From contig NZ_JAERWK010000003.1 in NCBI RefSeq assembly GCF_016918035.1, positions 1-64,000 on the forward strand: a DNA stretch of 64,000 nt, written 5' to 3'. Positions 16,908 through 25,299 of this stretch are shown piece after piece. The notes under the pieces are model-generated. The model did no database searches. It was not told the origin of the DNA and worked only from the letters and a program-made list of their open reading frames with translations. Position 1 is the stretch's first letter. Each line of letters opens with the position of its first letter. The position numbers and the translations under genes were made by a program. The DNA comes from Nakamurella leprariae. Lineage in GTDB: Bacteria > Actinomycetota > Actinomycetes > Mycobacteriales > Nakamurellaceae.

Positions 16908-18125
16908 ATGCGGGAGATCGTCCAGAGCAGGAAGCTGCAGCACGTCCGGTACGACGTCAGGGGACCGCTCCTGGTCGAGGCACACCGCCTCGAGGCCGAG
17001 GGGCACCGGATCCTCAAGCTGAACGTCGGCAATCCGGCGCCGTTCGGCTTCGAGGCGCCGGAGTCGATCGTCGCCGACATGGTCCACAGCCTGCCGGAGG
17101 CGCAGGGCTACTCGGACTCCCGCGGCATCTACTCGGCGCGCACGGCCGTCGCGCAGTACTACCAGTCCCGAGGTCTGACCGGCACGACCGTGGACGACGT
17201 CTTCATCGGCAACGGCGTCTCCGAACTGATCACCATGGTGCTCCAGGCACTGGTCGACGACGGCGACCAGGTCCTGGTCCCGGCCCCGGACTACCCGCTG
17301 TGGACCGGGGCCGTCTCCCTGTCGGGCGGCCGGCCGGTGCACTACCGCTGCGATGAGACCGACGAGTGGATGCCCGATCTCGAGGACATCGAAGCGAAGA
17401 TCACCGACCGCACCCGGGCCCTGGTGCTCATCAATCCGAACAACCCGACCGGCGCGGTGTACAGCCGGGAGACGGTGCGGGCGCTGGTCGACATCGCCCG
17501 GCGGCACGATCTGGTCGTCCTGTCCGACGAGATCTACGAGAAGATCCTTTTCGACGGGGCCACCCATCACCACGCGGCGGCCGACGCCGGCAACGACGTG
17601 TTGTGCCTGACCTTCAGCGGGCTGTCCAAGGCGTACCGGGTGTGCGGGTACCGCGCGGGGTGGGTGATGATCTCCGGACCGCAACACCGGGCGACCAGTT
17701 TCCTCGAGGGGCTGACCCTGCTGGCCAACATGCGGATGTGCGCGAACGTCCCGGGTCAGCACGCCATCCAGACCGCCCTCGGCGGTTACCAGTCGATCAA
17801 CGAGTACATCGTGCCCGGCGGCCGGTTCCACGAGCAGTCCAAGACGGCGTGGAAGCTGCTGAACCAGATCGACGGGGTCAGCTGCGTGGAGCCGCACGGG
17901 GCGCTCTACTGCTTCCCCAAGCTCGACGTCGAGCAGTTCGGCATCACCGACGATGAGGCCTTCGTGCTCGACCTGCTCCGCGCCAAGAAGTTGCTCGTCA
18001 CCCACGGCACCGGATTCAACTGGTTCGAACCGGACCACTTCCGGCTGGTCACCCTGCCCGACGTGGACACCCTGACCGAGGCGATCGGGCGGATCGCCGA
18101 CCACCTGGACTCGATCCGGCGGTAG
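16908..18125 (+). CDS. PLP-dependent aminotransferase, alanine-transaminase (AlaA/AlaT) type
   Basis: This 405-residue class I/II aminotransferase should convert pyruvate and glutamate to alanine and 2-oxoglutarate or act on a related pair. It has the AlaA-type opening LQHVRYDVRGPLLVEAHRLE, the phrase LNVGNPAPFGFEAP, NPNNPTGAVYS and the Schiff-base lysine in FSGLSKAYRVCGYRAGW. The C-terminal HGTGFNWFEPDHFRLV gives the carboxylate-binding Arg. Length and motifs match the AlaA group closely. The ATG at 16908 begins MREIVQSRKLQHVRYD. It follows the repeat-protein gene by 20 bases and may be co-transcribed with it. A terminator follows at 18133-18166. Confidence 0.92.
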   Translation: MREIVQSRKLQHVRYDVRGPLLVEAHRLEAEGHRILKLNVGNPAPFGFEAPESIVADMVHSLPEAQGYSDSRGIYSARTAVAQYYQSRGLTGTTVDDVFIGNGVSELITMVLQALVDDGDQVLVPAPDYPLWTGAVSLSGGRPVHYRCDETDEWMPDLEDIEAKITDRTRALVLINPNNPTGAVYSRETVRALVDIARRHDLVVLSDEIYEKILFDGATHHHAAADAGNDVLCLTFSGLSKAYRVCGYRAGWVMISGPQHRATSFLEGLTLLANMRMCANVPGQHAIQTALGGYQSINEYIVPGGRFHEQSKTAWKLLNQIDGVSCVEPHGALYCFPKLDVEQFGITDDEAFVLDLLRAKKLLVTHGTGFNWFEPDHFRLVTLPDVDTLTEAIGRIADHLDSIRR

Positions 18126-18132
18126 GCCGGGG

Positions 18133-18166
18133 CACACCGGATCCGGTTGGGCCCGGAACCGGTGTG
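18133..18166 (+). terminator. Hairpin terminator of the aminotransferase gene
   Basis: Arms CACACCGGATCCGG (18133-18146) and CCGGAACCGGTGTG (18153-18166) pair with one mismatch in 14. The hairpin starts 8 bases after the stop codon. Confidence 0.75.
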
Positions 18167-18301
18167 TGAATGCTTCCACGAATCCCCGGTGACCCGGACG
18201 ACAGCGCTCGCGCTCGTTCGTGTAGAAATGTTCCGGCGGCGAACCATCGACGCACCTGCGCACCGGTCCCTTCCAGGATGCATTGTGGTTCAATCACTTT
18301 C

Positions 18302-18319
18302 GTGACCAAACTCGGTCAC
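18302..18319. promoter_or_regulatory. Candidate operator upstream of the CoA-transferase/TPP operon
   Basis: GTGACC-N6-GGTCAC is a perfect 6+6 inverted repeat, 141 bases before the first gene of the operon, inside a locally AT-richer stretch (18280-18310). It may be an operator or activator site. The pathway's probable regulator, an IclR-type gene at 24718, is now broken. Confidence 0.45.
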
Positions 18320-18420
18320 TGCCCGGTCCACGACCGCGACCTGTCGTGCTCTCTCCGTTCTTCTGGAACGACGAACGCCGAGCCATTGACACCCTCTGGG
18401 GCGGCTGACAGCATGATCCA

Positions 18421-18444
18421 TCGAACGTCATTCGACATGTCGAA
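18421..18444. promoter_or_regulatory. Overlapping TCGAA/TTCGA dyads just before the operon start
   Basis: Two dyads overlap: TCGAA-N5-TTCGA (18421-18435) and the perfect palindrome TTCGACATGTCGAA (18431-18444). They lie 16-39 bases before the GTG at 18460, where a bound repressor would block transcription. Three copies of the same half-site within 24 bases are unlikely by chance alone. Confidence 0.5.
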
Positions 18445-18459
18445 CAACCAGGGGTCAGC

Positions 18460-19245
18460 GTGGATCTCCGAAACAGTCGTTGTCTCGTGACCGGCGCAGG
18501 GCGAGGCGCCGGCGAAGGGATCGCGGTGGCGTTGGCGGCGCACGGTGCCCGCGTGGCCGTCGCCGACCTCAACCCGGAGGCAGCACAGGCGGTGGCCGGC
18601 AAGATCGCGGCGCTGGGCGTGGAGTCACTGGCCCTCTCCACGGACGTGTCGTTCGAACCGGCCGTGGAGACGATGATCGGTGACACCGTCGATCGGTTCG
18701 GCGGACTGGACATCCTGGTGAACACGGTGGCCTGGATCGATCCGCCCGGACCGGTGGTGTCGATGCCGTACGAGCGCTGGCAGAACGGCGTCCGCATCAA
18801 CCTGGACAGCGTCTTCCTGTGCAGCAAGTACGCGTTGCCACACATGCAGCAGCAGCGGTCCGGATTCATCTGCAACGTGTCGTCGGTGAACGGCACGCGC
18901 GGCTTCCCCAACCGAGCCGTGTACGGGGCGACGAAGGCGGCCATCCTCAACCTCACCGAGACGCTGTCGATGGAGAACCGGGCCTTCGGGATCCGGGTCA
19001 ACTGTCTGGTGCCCGGCGCGATCTCGGGTGGTGAACGGGGACGGATCCTACGAGAACTGGCGGAGCAGGAAGGCGTGACGCTCTTCGCCGACATGCCGAC
19101 CTACGATCCGCCGGTGCGGGCCGCCAGCCCCTCGGACCTCGGCGCATACGTGGTCTTCCTGGCCAGTGACGCCGGTGAGGCGATCAACGGTCAGGCGCTG
19201 TGGATGGGCGAAGCGCCTCGATGGGGCGGTCAGGCCCTCCTCTGA
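18460..19245 (+). CDS. SDR-family NAD(P)-dependent oxidoreductase
   Basis: This 261-residue classical short-chain dehydrogenase has the cofactor motif TGAGRGAGEGIA, the acidic end of strand 2 (VAVADLN, favouring NAD), and the motif NTVAW in place of NNAG. The catalytic SSVNG...Tyr-x-x-x-Lys pair sits in AVYGATKAAILN. It should oxidise or reduce a hydroxy/keto group in a pathway shared with the following genes. The GTG at 18460 is preceded by GGGG and stands right after the dyad cluster. It opens the operon with the TPP enzyme, two CoA-transferases and two hydratase-like proteins; the 232-base gap to the next gene shows no terminator. Confidence 0.88.
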   Translation: MDLRNSRCLVTGAGRGAGEGIAVALAAHGARVAVADLNPEAAQAVAGKIAALGVESLALSTDVSFEPAVETMIGDTVDRFGGLDILVNTVAWIDPPGPVVSMPYERWQNGVRINLDSVFLCSKYALPHMQQQRSGFICNVSSVNGTRGFPNRAVYGATKAAILNLTETLSMENRAFGIRVNCLVPGAISGGERGRILRELAEQEGVTLFADMPTYDPPVRAASPSDLGAYVVFLASDAGEAINGQALWMGEAPRWGGQALL

Positions 19246-19477
19246 TCAGCCGCGGCTGACCGTCGGCAACGTCCGTGGTGGCCGCCCGATCACGACCGGA
19301 GCGCGAGATCGACTCCGGATGGATCGGCGTCACCGTGACCATGCCGTGCAGTGCTCCACCCGCGCCAGGTCGAGTCCGCCGGTCGGCGTGCTCCCGGCCA
19401 GGGCGGAGACCCGGATCCAGCACCGACGACTTCTCGGCGGCCTCCCCGCCGACTCTCCCGCAGGAACGGAAGGCCAC

Positions 19478-21202
19478 ATGACCAGGAAGACCGGAAGCCG
19501 GTATCTCGCCGAGGCGCTCGACGCGTATGGCCTCACTCACGTGTTCATGGTGCCGACCGTCGCCGTCCGGGCCCTGGCCGAGATGGACTCGCTGGGCATC
19601 GTCGGCGTCATGGCGCACGGTGAGAAGGCCGCGGCCTACATGGCCGACGGCTATGCGCGGGTCAACCGTGCACCCGGCATGTGCCTCGCCCAGACCATCG
19701 GCGCGGCCAACCTCGCCGCCGGTCTGCGCGACGCCGCCATGGCGGGGTCTCCGGTGGTCGCCGTGACCGGCGGCACCACTCCGGCGACCCGCGGCAAGGG
19801 CGTCTACCAGGAGATCGAGGACTTCCCGATCTTCGAGCAGCTGACGAAGTACAACATGCAGCTGGGCGACGTCAACCGATTGCCGGACCTGCTCCGCCAG
19901 ACGATCCGGGAAGCGGTTAGCGGGAGCCCGGGGCCGGTGCACCTCGAGCTGCAGGGTCTGGCCGGCAGTGTCCTCGACGCCGAGCTGGAGGTCGATGAGA
20001 TCGCCGAGCACCAGCTCGCGGAAGCCCGGTTCGCCGGCGTCCCGCCGTTCCGTCCCGGCCCGGAAGCGGAGGCGGTGGATGCGGTGGTCGAGCTGCTCGC
20101 CAAGGCCGAACGGCCGGTCATCGTCGCGGGCGGTGGCGTCCGCATGTCCGGCGCCCAGGCGCAGCTCGCAGCCCTGGTCGAGCGGTGCGGCGTGCCGGTG
20201 GCGACATCGATGAACGGCAAGGGCGTGCTGGACGAGACCGGTCCGCACGCGGTCGGAGTCGTCGGTGCGTCCTCGCGCCAGTCAGCCAACCAGACGGTGG
20301 AGCGAGCCGACCTGGTGATCTTCATCGGCACCCGCACCGGGAGCCAGGTCACCGACAACTGGCGGTTGCCGGCTCGCGGCACCACCGTGGTGCAGATCGA
20401 CATCGACCCCGCCCAGCTGGGCCGGAACTACCCCAACACGGTCTCGATCCAGGCCGACGCCGCCGCGGCGATCGAGGCGCTGATCGCCGCCCTGCCGGAC
20501 GGCCCAGCTGCCGCCCGCGTCGACTGGGTGACCGAGACCGCCCGCTACGTGACCGCCTGGCGGGAACAGGACGGCCACCTGCTCGGCCACCAGGGACCGG
20601 AGGTCCGGCCGGAGCGCATCTGCCGTGAGATCACCGACTTCCTCCCCGGCGACGGCGTGCTCGTGGTCGACACCGGTCACGCCGGCATCTGGGCGGCCAG
20701 CATGATCGACATGCGACCGACCCAGACCTTCATCCGCGCCGCGGGCAGCCTCGGCTGGTCGCTGCCGGCTTCCATCGGGGCCAAGGCGGCAGCGGGGGAC
20801 CGCACCGTGGTGTGCTTCACCGGCGACGGCGGTCTGTACTACCACCTCTCGGAGATCGAGACGGCCGTCCGGCACGGGCTCGCCCCGATCATCGTGGTGA
20901 ACGACAACCTGTCGCTGAGCCAGGACATGAAGATCTTCCAGCACTCCTGGGGCGGCAGTGACCGCATCACCGAGGCCGGCGACCGGATGTGGAGGTTCAC
21001 CGGGGTCGACCTCGCCGAGGTAGCTCGGCAGCTGGGCGCCTGGACCGTACGGGTGGAAGACCCAGCAGACCTGTCGACCGCGCTGAAGGAGGCGCAGCAG
21101 GCGGGCCGGATCGCCATCGTCGACGTCATCACCTCGCCCGACGCGCTGCCCGCCGTGCCGCACGGCGGGCGCGACTTCTACGCCCCGGCGGACAAGTCGT
21201 GA
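19478..21202 (+). CDS. Thiamine-diphosphate-dependent enzyme (acyl-CoA lyase/decarboxylase or acetolactate-synthase-like)
   Basis: This 574-residue protein has the three-domain layout of the ThDP superfamily. The N-terminal PYR domain carries the catalytic Glu49 in AHGEKAAAYMADGYAR. A central domain shows APIVAGGGV-like FAD/ADP-fold features. The C-terminal PP domain has the ThDP/Mg motif GDGG (449-452) with NDN at 475-477. Relatives include acetolactate synthase, oxalyl-CoA decarboxylase and 2-hydroxyacyl-CoA lyase. The two CoA-transferases directly behind it, the first by GTGA overlap, make a CoA-thioester substrate plausible. A 2-hydroxyacyl-CoA lyase or oxalyl-CoA-type decarboxylase therefore fits better than a biosynthetic enzyme. 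The ATG at 19478 opens MTRKTGSRYLAEALDAYG. Confidence 0.85.
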   Translation: MTRKTGSRYLAEALDAYGLTHVFMVPTVAVRALAEMDSLGIVGVMAHGEKAAAYMADGYARVNRAPGMCLAQTIGAANLAAGLRDAAMAGSPVVAVTGGTTPATRGKGVYQEIEDFPIFEQLTKYNMQLGDVNRLPDLLRQTIREAVSGSPGPVHLELQGLAGSVLDAELEVDEIAEHQLAEARFAGVPPFRPGPEAEAVDAVVELLAKAERPVIVAGGGVRMSGAQAQLAALVERCGVPVATSMNGKGVLDETGPHAVGVVGASSRQSANQTVERADLVIFIGTRTGSQVTDNWRLPARGTTVVQIDIDPAQLGRNYPNTVSIQADAAAAIEALIAALPDGPAAARVDWVTETARYVTAWREQDGHLLGHQGPEVRPERICREITDFLPGDGVLVVDTGHAGIWAASMIDMRPTQTFIRAAGSLGWSLPASIGAKAAAGDRTVVCFTGDGGLYYHLSEIETAVRHGLAPIIVVNDNLSLSQDMKIFQHSWGGSDRITEAGDRMWRFTGVDLAEVARQLGAWTVRVEDPADLSTALKEAQQAGRIAIVDVITSPDALPAVPHGGRDFYAPADKS

Positions 21203-22491
21203 CCGAGATGCTGGAGCCGGCGGGTGGCACGCCACCGCCGACGTCCCGACGCACGGATCTGCCGCTGTCCGGGATCCGGGTCCTCGACCTGACCATGGTG
21301 TGGGCTGGCCCCTTCACCACCAAGCAGCTCGCTGACATGGGCGCCGAGGTGATCAAGGTCGAGGGACCCGGCCGGACCGACCTGGTGCGGAGCCTGACCG
21401 TCCCGGACCAGAGCGTCGACCGGCCGTGGGACACCAGCCGCTACTTCCACGAGTACAACCGGAACAAGATGGGCGTCGCCATCGACGTCCGTCAGGACGC
21501 CGGCAAGAAGCTGCTGCTGCAGCTGGCCGCGATCAGCGACGTGCTGATCGACAACTTCCGCCCCGGCGTGCTGGATCGACTCGGCCTGGCGTGGGACGTG
21601 CTGCACGCGGAGAACCCACGGCTGATCCAGGTCTCGCTGCCGGGCTACTCCGACGTCCCGCCGGAGCGCGGGCTCCCCGGCTACGGGCCCAACGTCGAGC
21701 AGATGGGCGGGCTGGCCCATCTCAACGGCTACCACGACGGCCCGCCGCAGAAGTCGGGCATCTCCTACGGCGATCCGGTGGCCGGGCTGGGCGGTGCTGC
21801 CGCGGTGCTGACCGCGCTGGCGCAGCGGGACCGGACGGGCGTCGGCATGCAGATCGAGGTGGGGCAGCGCAACATCCTCATCGGACTCATCGGTGACGCC
21901 CTGGTCGGCCATCAGCTCGGGTCGGCGCCCGTCCGGATGGGCAACCGCAGCGCCACGGTCGCACCCCAGGGGGTCTATCCGACCCGGGGTCCGGACGGCA
22001 GCGACGCGGACTCCGCCGACGCCTGGGTGGCGGTGACCGTGGCCAGCGACAGCCAGTGGCAAGCGACGTGCGCCCTGATCGAACGCTCCGATCTGGCCGG
22101 GTTGACCACGGACGACCGGCTGGACCGGCACGACGAGCTGGACGCGGCGATCGCGGCATGGTCGCGACGACGCACGGCCGCGGAGGCGGCCGACGCGTTG
22201 CAGGCGGCCGGTGTGCCAGCAGGTCCCGTTCTCGGACCGGACGCGCTCGCCGAGGACGAGCATCTGATCGAACGTGGCTTCTTCGTCGAGGTTCCGCACC
22301 CTCATCTCGGGGTCACCCGCCTGACCGCACCGACCTGGGACTTCGACGGACTCGACATCGAGTTGACCCGGGCGCCCGGGCTCGGCGAGCACAACATCCA
22401 CGTCCTGCGCGAGTTGCTGGGCTACAGCGACGACGACATCGCCGCCCTCCACGCGGCCGGTGTGGTCGCCGTGCGCCCGGCCGGCCGATGA
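21199..22491 (+). CDS. Class III (CaiB/BaiF) CoA-transferase, subunit with catalytic Asp
   Basis: This 430-residue family III CoA-transferase has the conserved start LSGIRVLDLTMVWAGPFTTK and the segment LADMGAEVIKVE. The catalytic Asp is Asp192 in ISYGDPVAGLGGAAAV, which in formyl-CoA transferase forms the acyl-anhydride and CoA-thioester intermediates. It should move CoA between an acyl-CoA donor and the pathway acid. The GTG at 21199 overlaps the stop of the TPP-enzyme gene (GTGA), and its own stop overlaps a possible start of the next gene (ATGA). Together with the following subunit-like gene it may form a heteromer. Confidence 0.9.
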   Translation: MTEMLEPAGGTPPPTSRRTDLPLSGIRVLDLTMVWAGPFTTKQLADMGAEVIKVEGPGRTDLVRSLTVPDQSVDRPWDTSRYFHEYNRNKMGVAIDVRQDAGKKLLLQLAAISDVLIDNFRPGVLDRLGLAWDVLHAENPRLIQVSLPGYSDVPPERGLPGYGPNVEQMGGLAHLNGYHDGPPQKSGISYGDPVAGLGGAAAVLTALAQRDRTGVGMQIEVGQRNILIGLIGDALVGHQLGSAPVRMGNRSATVAPQGVYPTRGPDGSDADSADAWVAVTVASDSQWQATCALIERSDLAGLTTDDRLDRHDELDAAIAAWSRRRTAAEAADALQAAGVPAGPVLGPDALAEDEHLIERGFFVEVPHPHLGVTRLTAPTWDFDGLDIELTRAPGLGEHNIHVLRELLGYSDDDIAALHAAGVVAVRPAGR

Positions 22492-22523
22492 GCGCGCCGA
22501 CCCCGTCCCCTTCAGGAGCAGCA

Positions 22524-23702
22524 GTGAACAACGGGCCACTTCAGGGGATCTCCGTGGTCGAGGTCGGCTCCGGGCCCGCGATCGCGTTGGCCGCCCGGAT
22601 GATGGCCGGGTACGGGGCCGATGTGGTCAAGGTCGAGCCGCCGACCGGTGACCCGAGCCGACGGGTCGGGCCGTTCCCGCCCGGCGCCCGGGACACGGAG
22701 ACGAGCGCGGCGTTCCTCTACTTGCACGGCGGGAAGCGTTCAGTCGTGATCGATCTCGTCAGGACGGATGGGCGCGACCGGCTGCGGTCGCTGATCGACG
22801 GTGCCGATGTCGTGCTGGTCGATGTGCCGGACGCCGACCGGACCCGGCTCGGCGTCGACCGTTCGTGGTGGAAGGCAGTGGCACCGGACGCCGTGGTCGT
22901 GTCGATGTCGCCGTACGGCGAGACCGGTCCGCGGTCCGGGTGGCTCACCAGCGACCTCGTGGCCTTCGCCACCGGCGGTCAGATGTCGCTGATGGGAGAA
23001 CCGGATCGGGAGCCGTTGAAGAGCTACGGCAACCAGGCCGAGCTGCAGGCAGCGTTCCACGTCTACGGCGCAGCGCTGGCCGGGCTCCGGCTGCGGGACC
23101 GCACCGGCTCCGGGCAGTACGTCCGCATCGATGGGCAGCAGGTCCAGGCCAGTTCGATGGAGGCGCAGGGACCGATGGCCTACAACCGCGATCCGCTGCC
23201 GGTAGCGTTCACGAGCCGCTCGGGGAACGGATCCCGGGCGATCTGGAGCCAGTACGAGTGCGTGGACGGATACGTCGGGGTCTTCGTGAACGCGCCGAAC
23301 CTGCCGGCGTTCTTCGCCGCCATCGGCCGACCGGAACTGCTGGAGCGGATGACCGACGCCGAGTTCGTCGGATCCGAGCTCGGTCCGATCGTCGCCCAGT
23401 GGTGCGCGGAGCGGACGATGCAGCAGGTCTTCGACGCTGCGCTGGAGTTCGGCGCGCCGTTCTCCTACGTTGCCACGCCCGAGGTGCTGCTCGCCTCGGA
23501 CACGGTCGCCGCCACGGGCATCTGGCGCCACGTCGATCATCCGGTGGCGGGTCGCTTCCGGGTGCCGGGTCCGCCGGTGCGGTCGGCGGAGCTGGCCTTC
23601 GAGCTGGCACCGGCGCCGCTGCTCGGTGAGCACACCGCGGACGTGCTGCGGCCGACGACGACGCCGGCGGTGACCGGACGACCAGTGTCCGACAGCGAGT
23701 GA
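22524..23702 (+). CDS. Class III (CaiB/BaiF) CoA-transferase-like subunit lacking the catalytic Asp
   Basis: This 392-residue family III protein opens with LQGISVVEVGSGPAIALAARMMAGYGADVVKVE, but the catalytic position reads Asn170 in KSYGNQAELQAAFHVYGA. Known heteromeric class III transferases (for example benzylsuccinate CoA-transferase BbsEF) pair an active and a less canonical subunit, so this is probably the partner of the preceding gene. The GTG at 22524 has AGGAG five bases upstream. The ATG at 22488, overlapping the previous stop, is an in-frame alternative that would add 12 residues. Independent activity is doubtful without the Asp. Confidence 0.85.
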   Translation: MNNGPLQGISVVEVGSGPAIALAARMMAGYGADVVKVEPPTGDPSRRVGPFPPGARDTETSAAFLYLHGGKRSVVIDLVRTDGRDRLRSLIDGADVVLVDVPDADRTRLGVDRSWWKAVAPDAVVVSMSPYGETGPRSGWLTSDLVAFATGGQMSLMGEPDREPLKSYGNQAELQAAFHVYGAALAGLRLRDRTGSGQYVRIDGQQVQASSMEAQGPMAYNRDPLPVAFTSRSGNGSRAIWSQYECVDGYVGVFVNAPNLPAFFAAIGRPELLERMTDAEFVGSELGPIVAQWCAERTMQQVFDAALEFGAPFSYVATPEVLLASDTVAATGIWRHVDHPVAGRFRVPGPPVRSAELAFELAPAPLLGEHTADVLRPTTTPAVTGRPVSDSE

Positions 23703-23715
23703 GAGCAGGAGCGAC

Positions 23716-24237
23716 GTGGACGAAGCAACGAGCTGGATCACCGAGGAGATGCGTGGCCTGATCGGCCGGCCGTTCAACCAGGCGCGGTCGTATCCGGTGT
23801 CGGCCTCGGACATCCGGAAGTGGGCCATCGCGGTGTACTACCCGGACCCGCCCCCGGCGCACTACTACGACGAGGACGCCGCCGGGACCGGCGTGCACGG
23901 CGGGATCGTGGCGCCGGAGGACTTCAATCCGTTCGCCTGGCTCAGCGCCGAGCCGGGGATGGCCGCCCGCCGCGGCACGTTCGACCCCGATTGGCTCGAG
24001 CACCGGTTCGGCATCGCCGGCCCGGGTCTGGCGACGAACCTCAACGCGGGGCTGAACACCACCTACGGGCCGCGGATCCGACCGGGCGACGTCATCTCGT
24101 CGAAGTCCCAGGTCGTCTCCTACGCGGAGAAGCAGGGCCGGATGGGTCGCATGCTGATCACCGTGATCCGCACGGTGTGGATCAACCAGGACGGCACCAC
24201 CGTGAAGACCGTCGACCAGACCGCGATCCGCTACTGA
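23716..24237 (+). CDS. MaoC/FAS1-dehydratase-like hotdog protein (N-terminal-half type)
   Basis: This 173-residue single hotdog protein is of the type found as the N-terminal half of MaoC-like (R)-specific enoyl-CoA hydratases. It has RPFNQARSYPVSASDIRKWA, AVYYPDPPPAHYYDE, APEDFNPFAW and the core GLNTTYGPRIRPGDVI. It lacks the D-x-(N)-x-x-H hydratase motif and so probably serves as the structural partner of the following protein. The GTG at 23716 opens MDEATSWITEEMRGLIG with an upstream AGGAG. It is 13 bases behind the CoA-transferase gene and 8 bases ahead of the next hotdog gene. Confidence 0.82.
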   Translation: MDEATSWITEEMRGLIGRPFNQARSYPVSASDIRKWAIAVYYPDPPPAHYYDEDAAGTGVHGGIVAPEDFNPFAWLSAEPGMAARRGTFDPDWLEHRFGIAGPGLATNLNAGLNTTYGPRIRPGDVISSKSQVVSYAEKQGRMGRMLITVIRTVWINQDGTTVKTVDQTAIRY

Positions 24238-24245
24238 GGGGCACC

Positions 24246-24743
24246 ATGACCGAGACACCGACCTCCGCGTCCGCTGCGACCCCCTCGGAATTCGCGGTCG
24301 GACACGAGTTCCCGGCGTTCGAGCGGGAATCCGGCTTCGCCCACTGGAACCGCTACGCGGCGGTGAACGACGAGTTCATCGGCATCCACATGGACGACGA
24401 CGAAGGCCGTGCGGCGGGGTACCCGGCGGCGTTCGGCATGGGCAACCTCACGTGGGCATACTTCCACATCGCCCTGCACCGCTGGCTGGGGGACGACTGC
24501 CGCATCGTGTCGCTGTCGACCCAGTTCCGCGGTGCGGTGGTGCGCGGCACCCGGGTGATGGTGCGGGGCACCGTCACCGGCACCCGGACCGAGGGCGCCG
24601 AGGAGCTCGTCGAGGTGACCCTGCGGGCCGAGGACGCCGACGGGCGGACCCTGGCGCCTGCGGCAGCGGTGGTGGCCGTCCCGACCGGCGACGCCAGCAC
24701 CGGGCGGGAGACCCCCGATGGAACCGCCGCCGGTCACGCGTAG
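24246..24743 (+). CDS. MaoC-type enoyl-CoA hydratase (catalytic hotdog)
   Basis: This 165-residue hotdog protein has the hydratase-2 signature region: NDEFIGIHMDDDEGRAAGYPAAFGMGNL, where the Asp and His of the catalytic dyad lie in DEFIGIH. The following GMGNLTWAYFH strand and the pattern STQFRGAVVRGTRV are usual for MaoC. It would hydrate an enoyl-CoA or dehydrate a 3-hydroxyacyl-CoA, in a heterodimer with the protein encoded just before. The ATG at 24246 follows GGGGCACC. Its last 26 bases overlap the remains of an IclR gene. Confidence 0.85.
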   Translation: MTETPTSASAATPSEFAVGHEFPAFERESGFAHWNRYAAVNDEFIGIHMDDDEGRAAGYPAAFGMGNLTWAYFHIALHRWLGDDCRIVSLSTQFRGAVVRGTRVMVRGTVTGTRTEGAEELVEVTLRAEDADGRTLAPAAAVVAVPTGDASTGRETPDGTAAGHA

Positions 24744-25271
24744 GCCGCCCAACCCGGCGATCGACAAGGCCGCGCTCATCCTGGCCGTCCTCGCCGAGAC
24801 CGGTGGAACGATCACCTTCGGCGAGCTGGTCGGAGCCGGCCCGCAATAGCGTTCCACAACATCTGCTCCGCACCCAGCTGGTCGATCGGACCGCCGACGG
24901 CAGGTACGAGCTCGGGATCCGACTGGTGGAGCTCAGCCGCCGTCGGATCGCGTCCATGCACCCCCTCCATGCCTTCCAGCGGAGTGTGCCGGTCGATGGA
25001 CCCCCCGGAGGACACCGTCGTGCTGTCCGTGCTCAACGGCAGCGAGGTTGGTCCACGTGTCCTTGGTCGACGGGAACGGGACCGCGCTTGGAATGGCATG
25101 TCTCGGCTCGCCGATCTTCGCCGCCGGTCAGGACCCCGCGGTCGGGCGGTCGCGGTGGGCGTCGTCACGAGTACGGCGCGGTGGTCCGACGACGCTGTCA
25201 GCACCGCGCTGGGCTCACTGGCGGCCGGGGTGACGCGGGAGCTCGGCGGCCGGCGACCCGGTCGATGGTGA
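24718..25271 (+). pseudogene. Decayed IclR-family regulator
   Basis: Fragments of an IclR regulator run in order but in different frames. The N-terminal HTH part is AIDKAALILAVLAETGGTIT (ATG 24718, stop 24847). Then come QLVDRTADGRYELGIRLVEL in a second frame, TVVLSVLNGSEV in a third, and LVDGNGTALGMACLGSPIFA in the next. The C-terminal end is TALGSLAAGVTRELGG. At least three frameshifts and an internal stop rule out function. It overlaps the end of the hydratase gene, so it was probably the last gene and local regulator of the 18460-24743 operon. The operon may now be constitutive or controlled from elsewhere. Confidence 0.82.
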
Positions 25272-25299
25272 GCGTCTCGGCCGACCGCTCACCGGGGCC

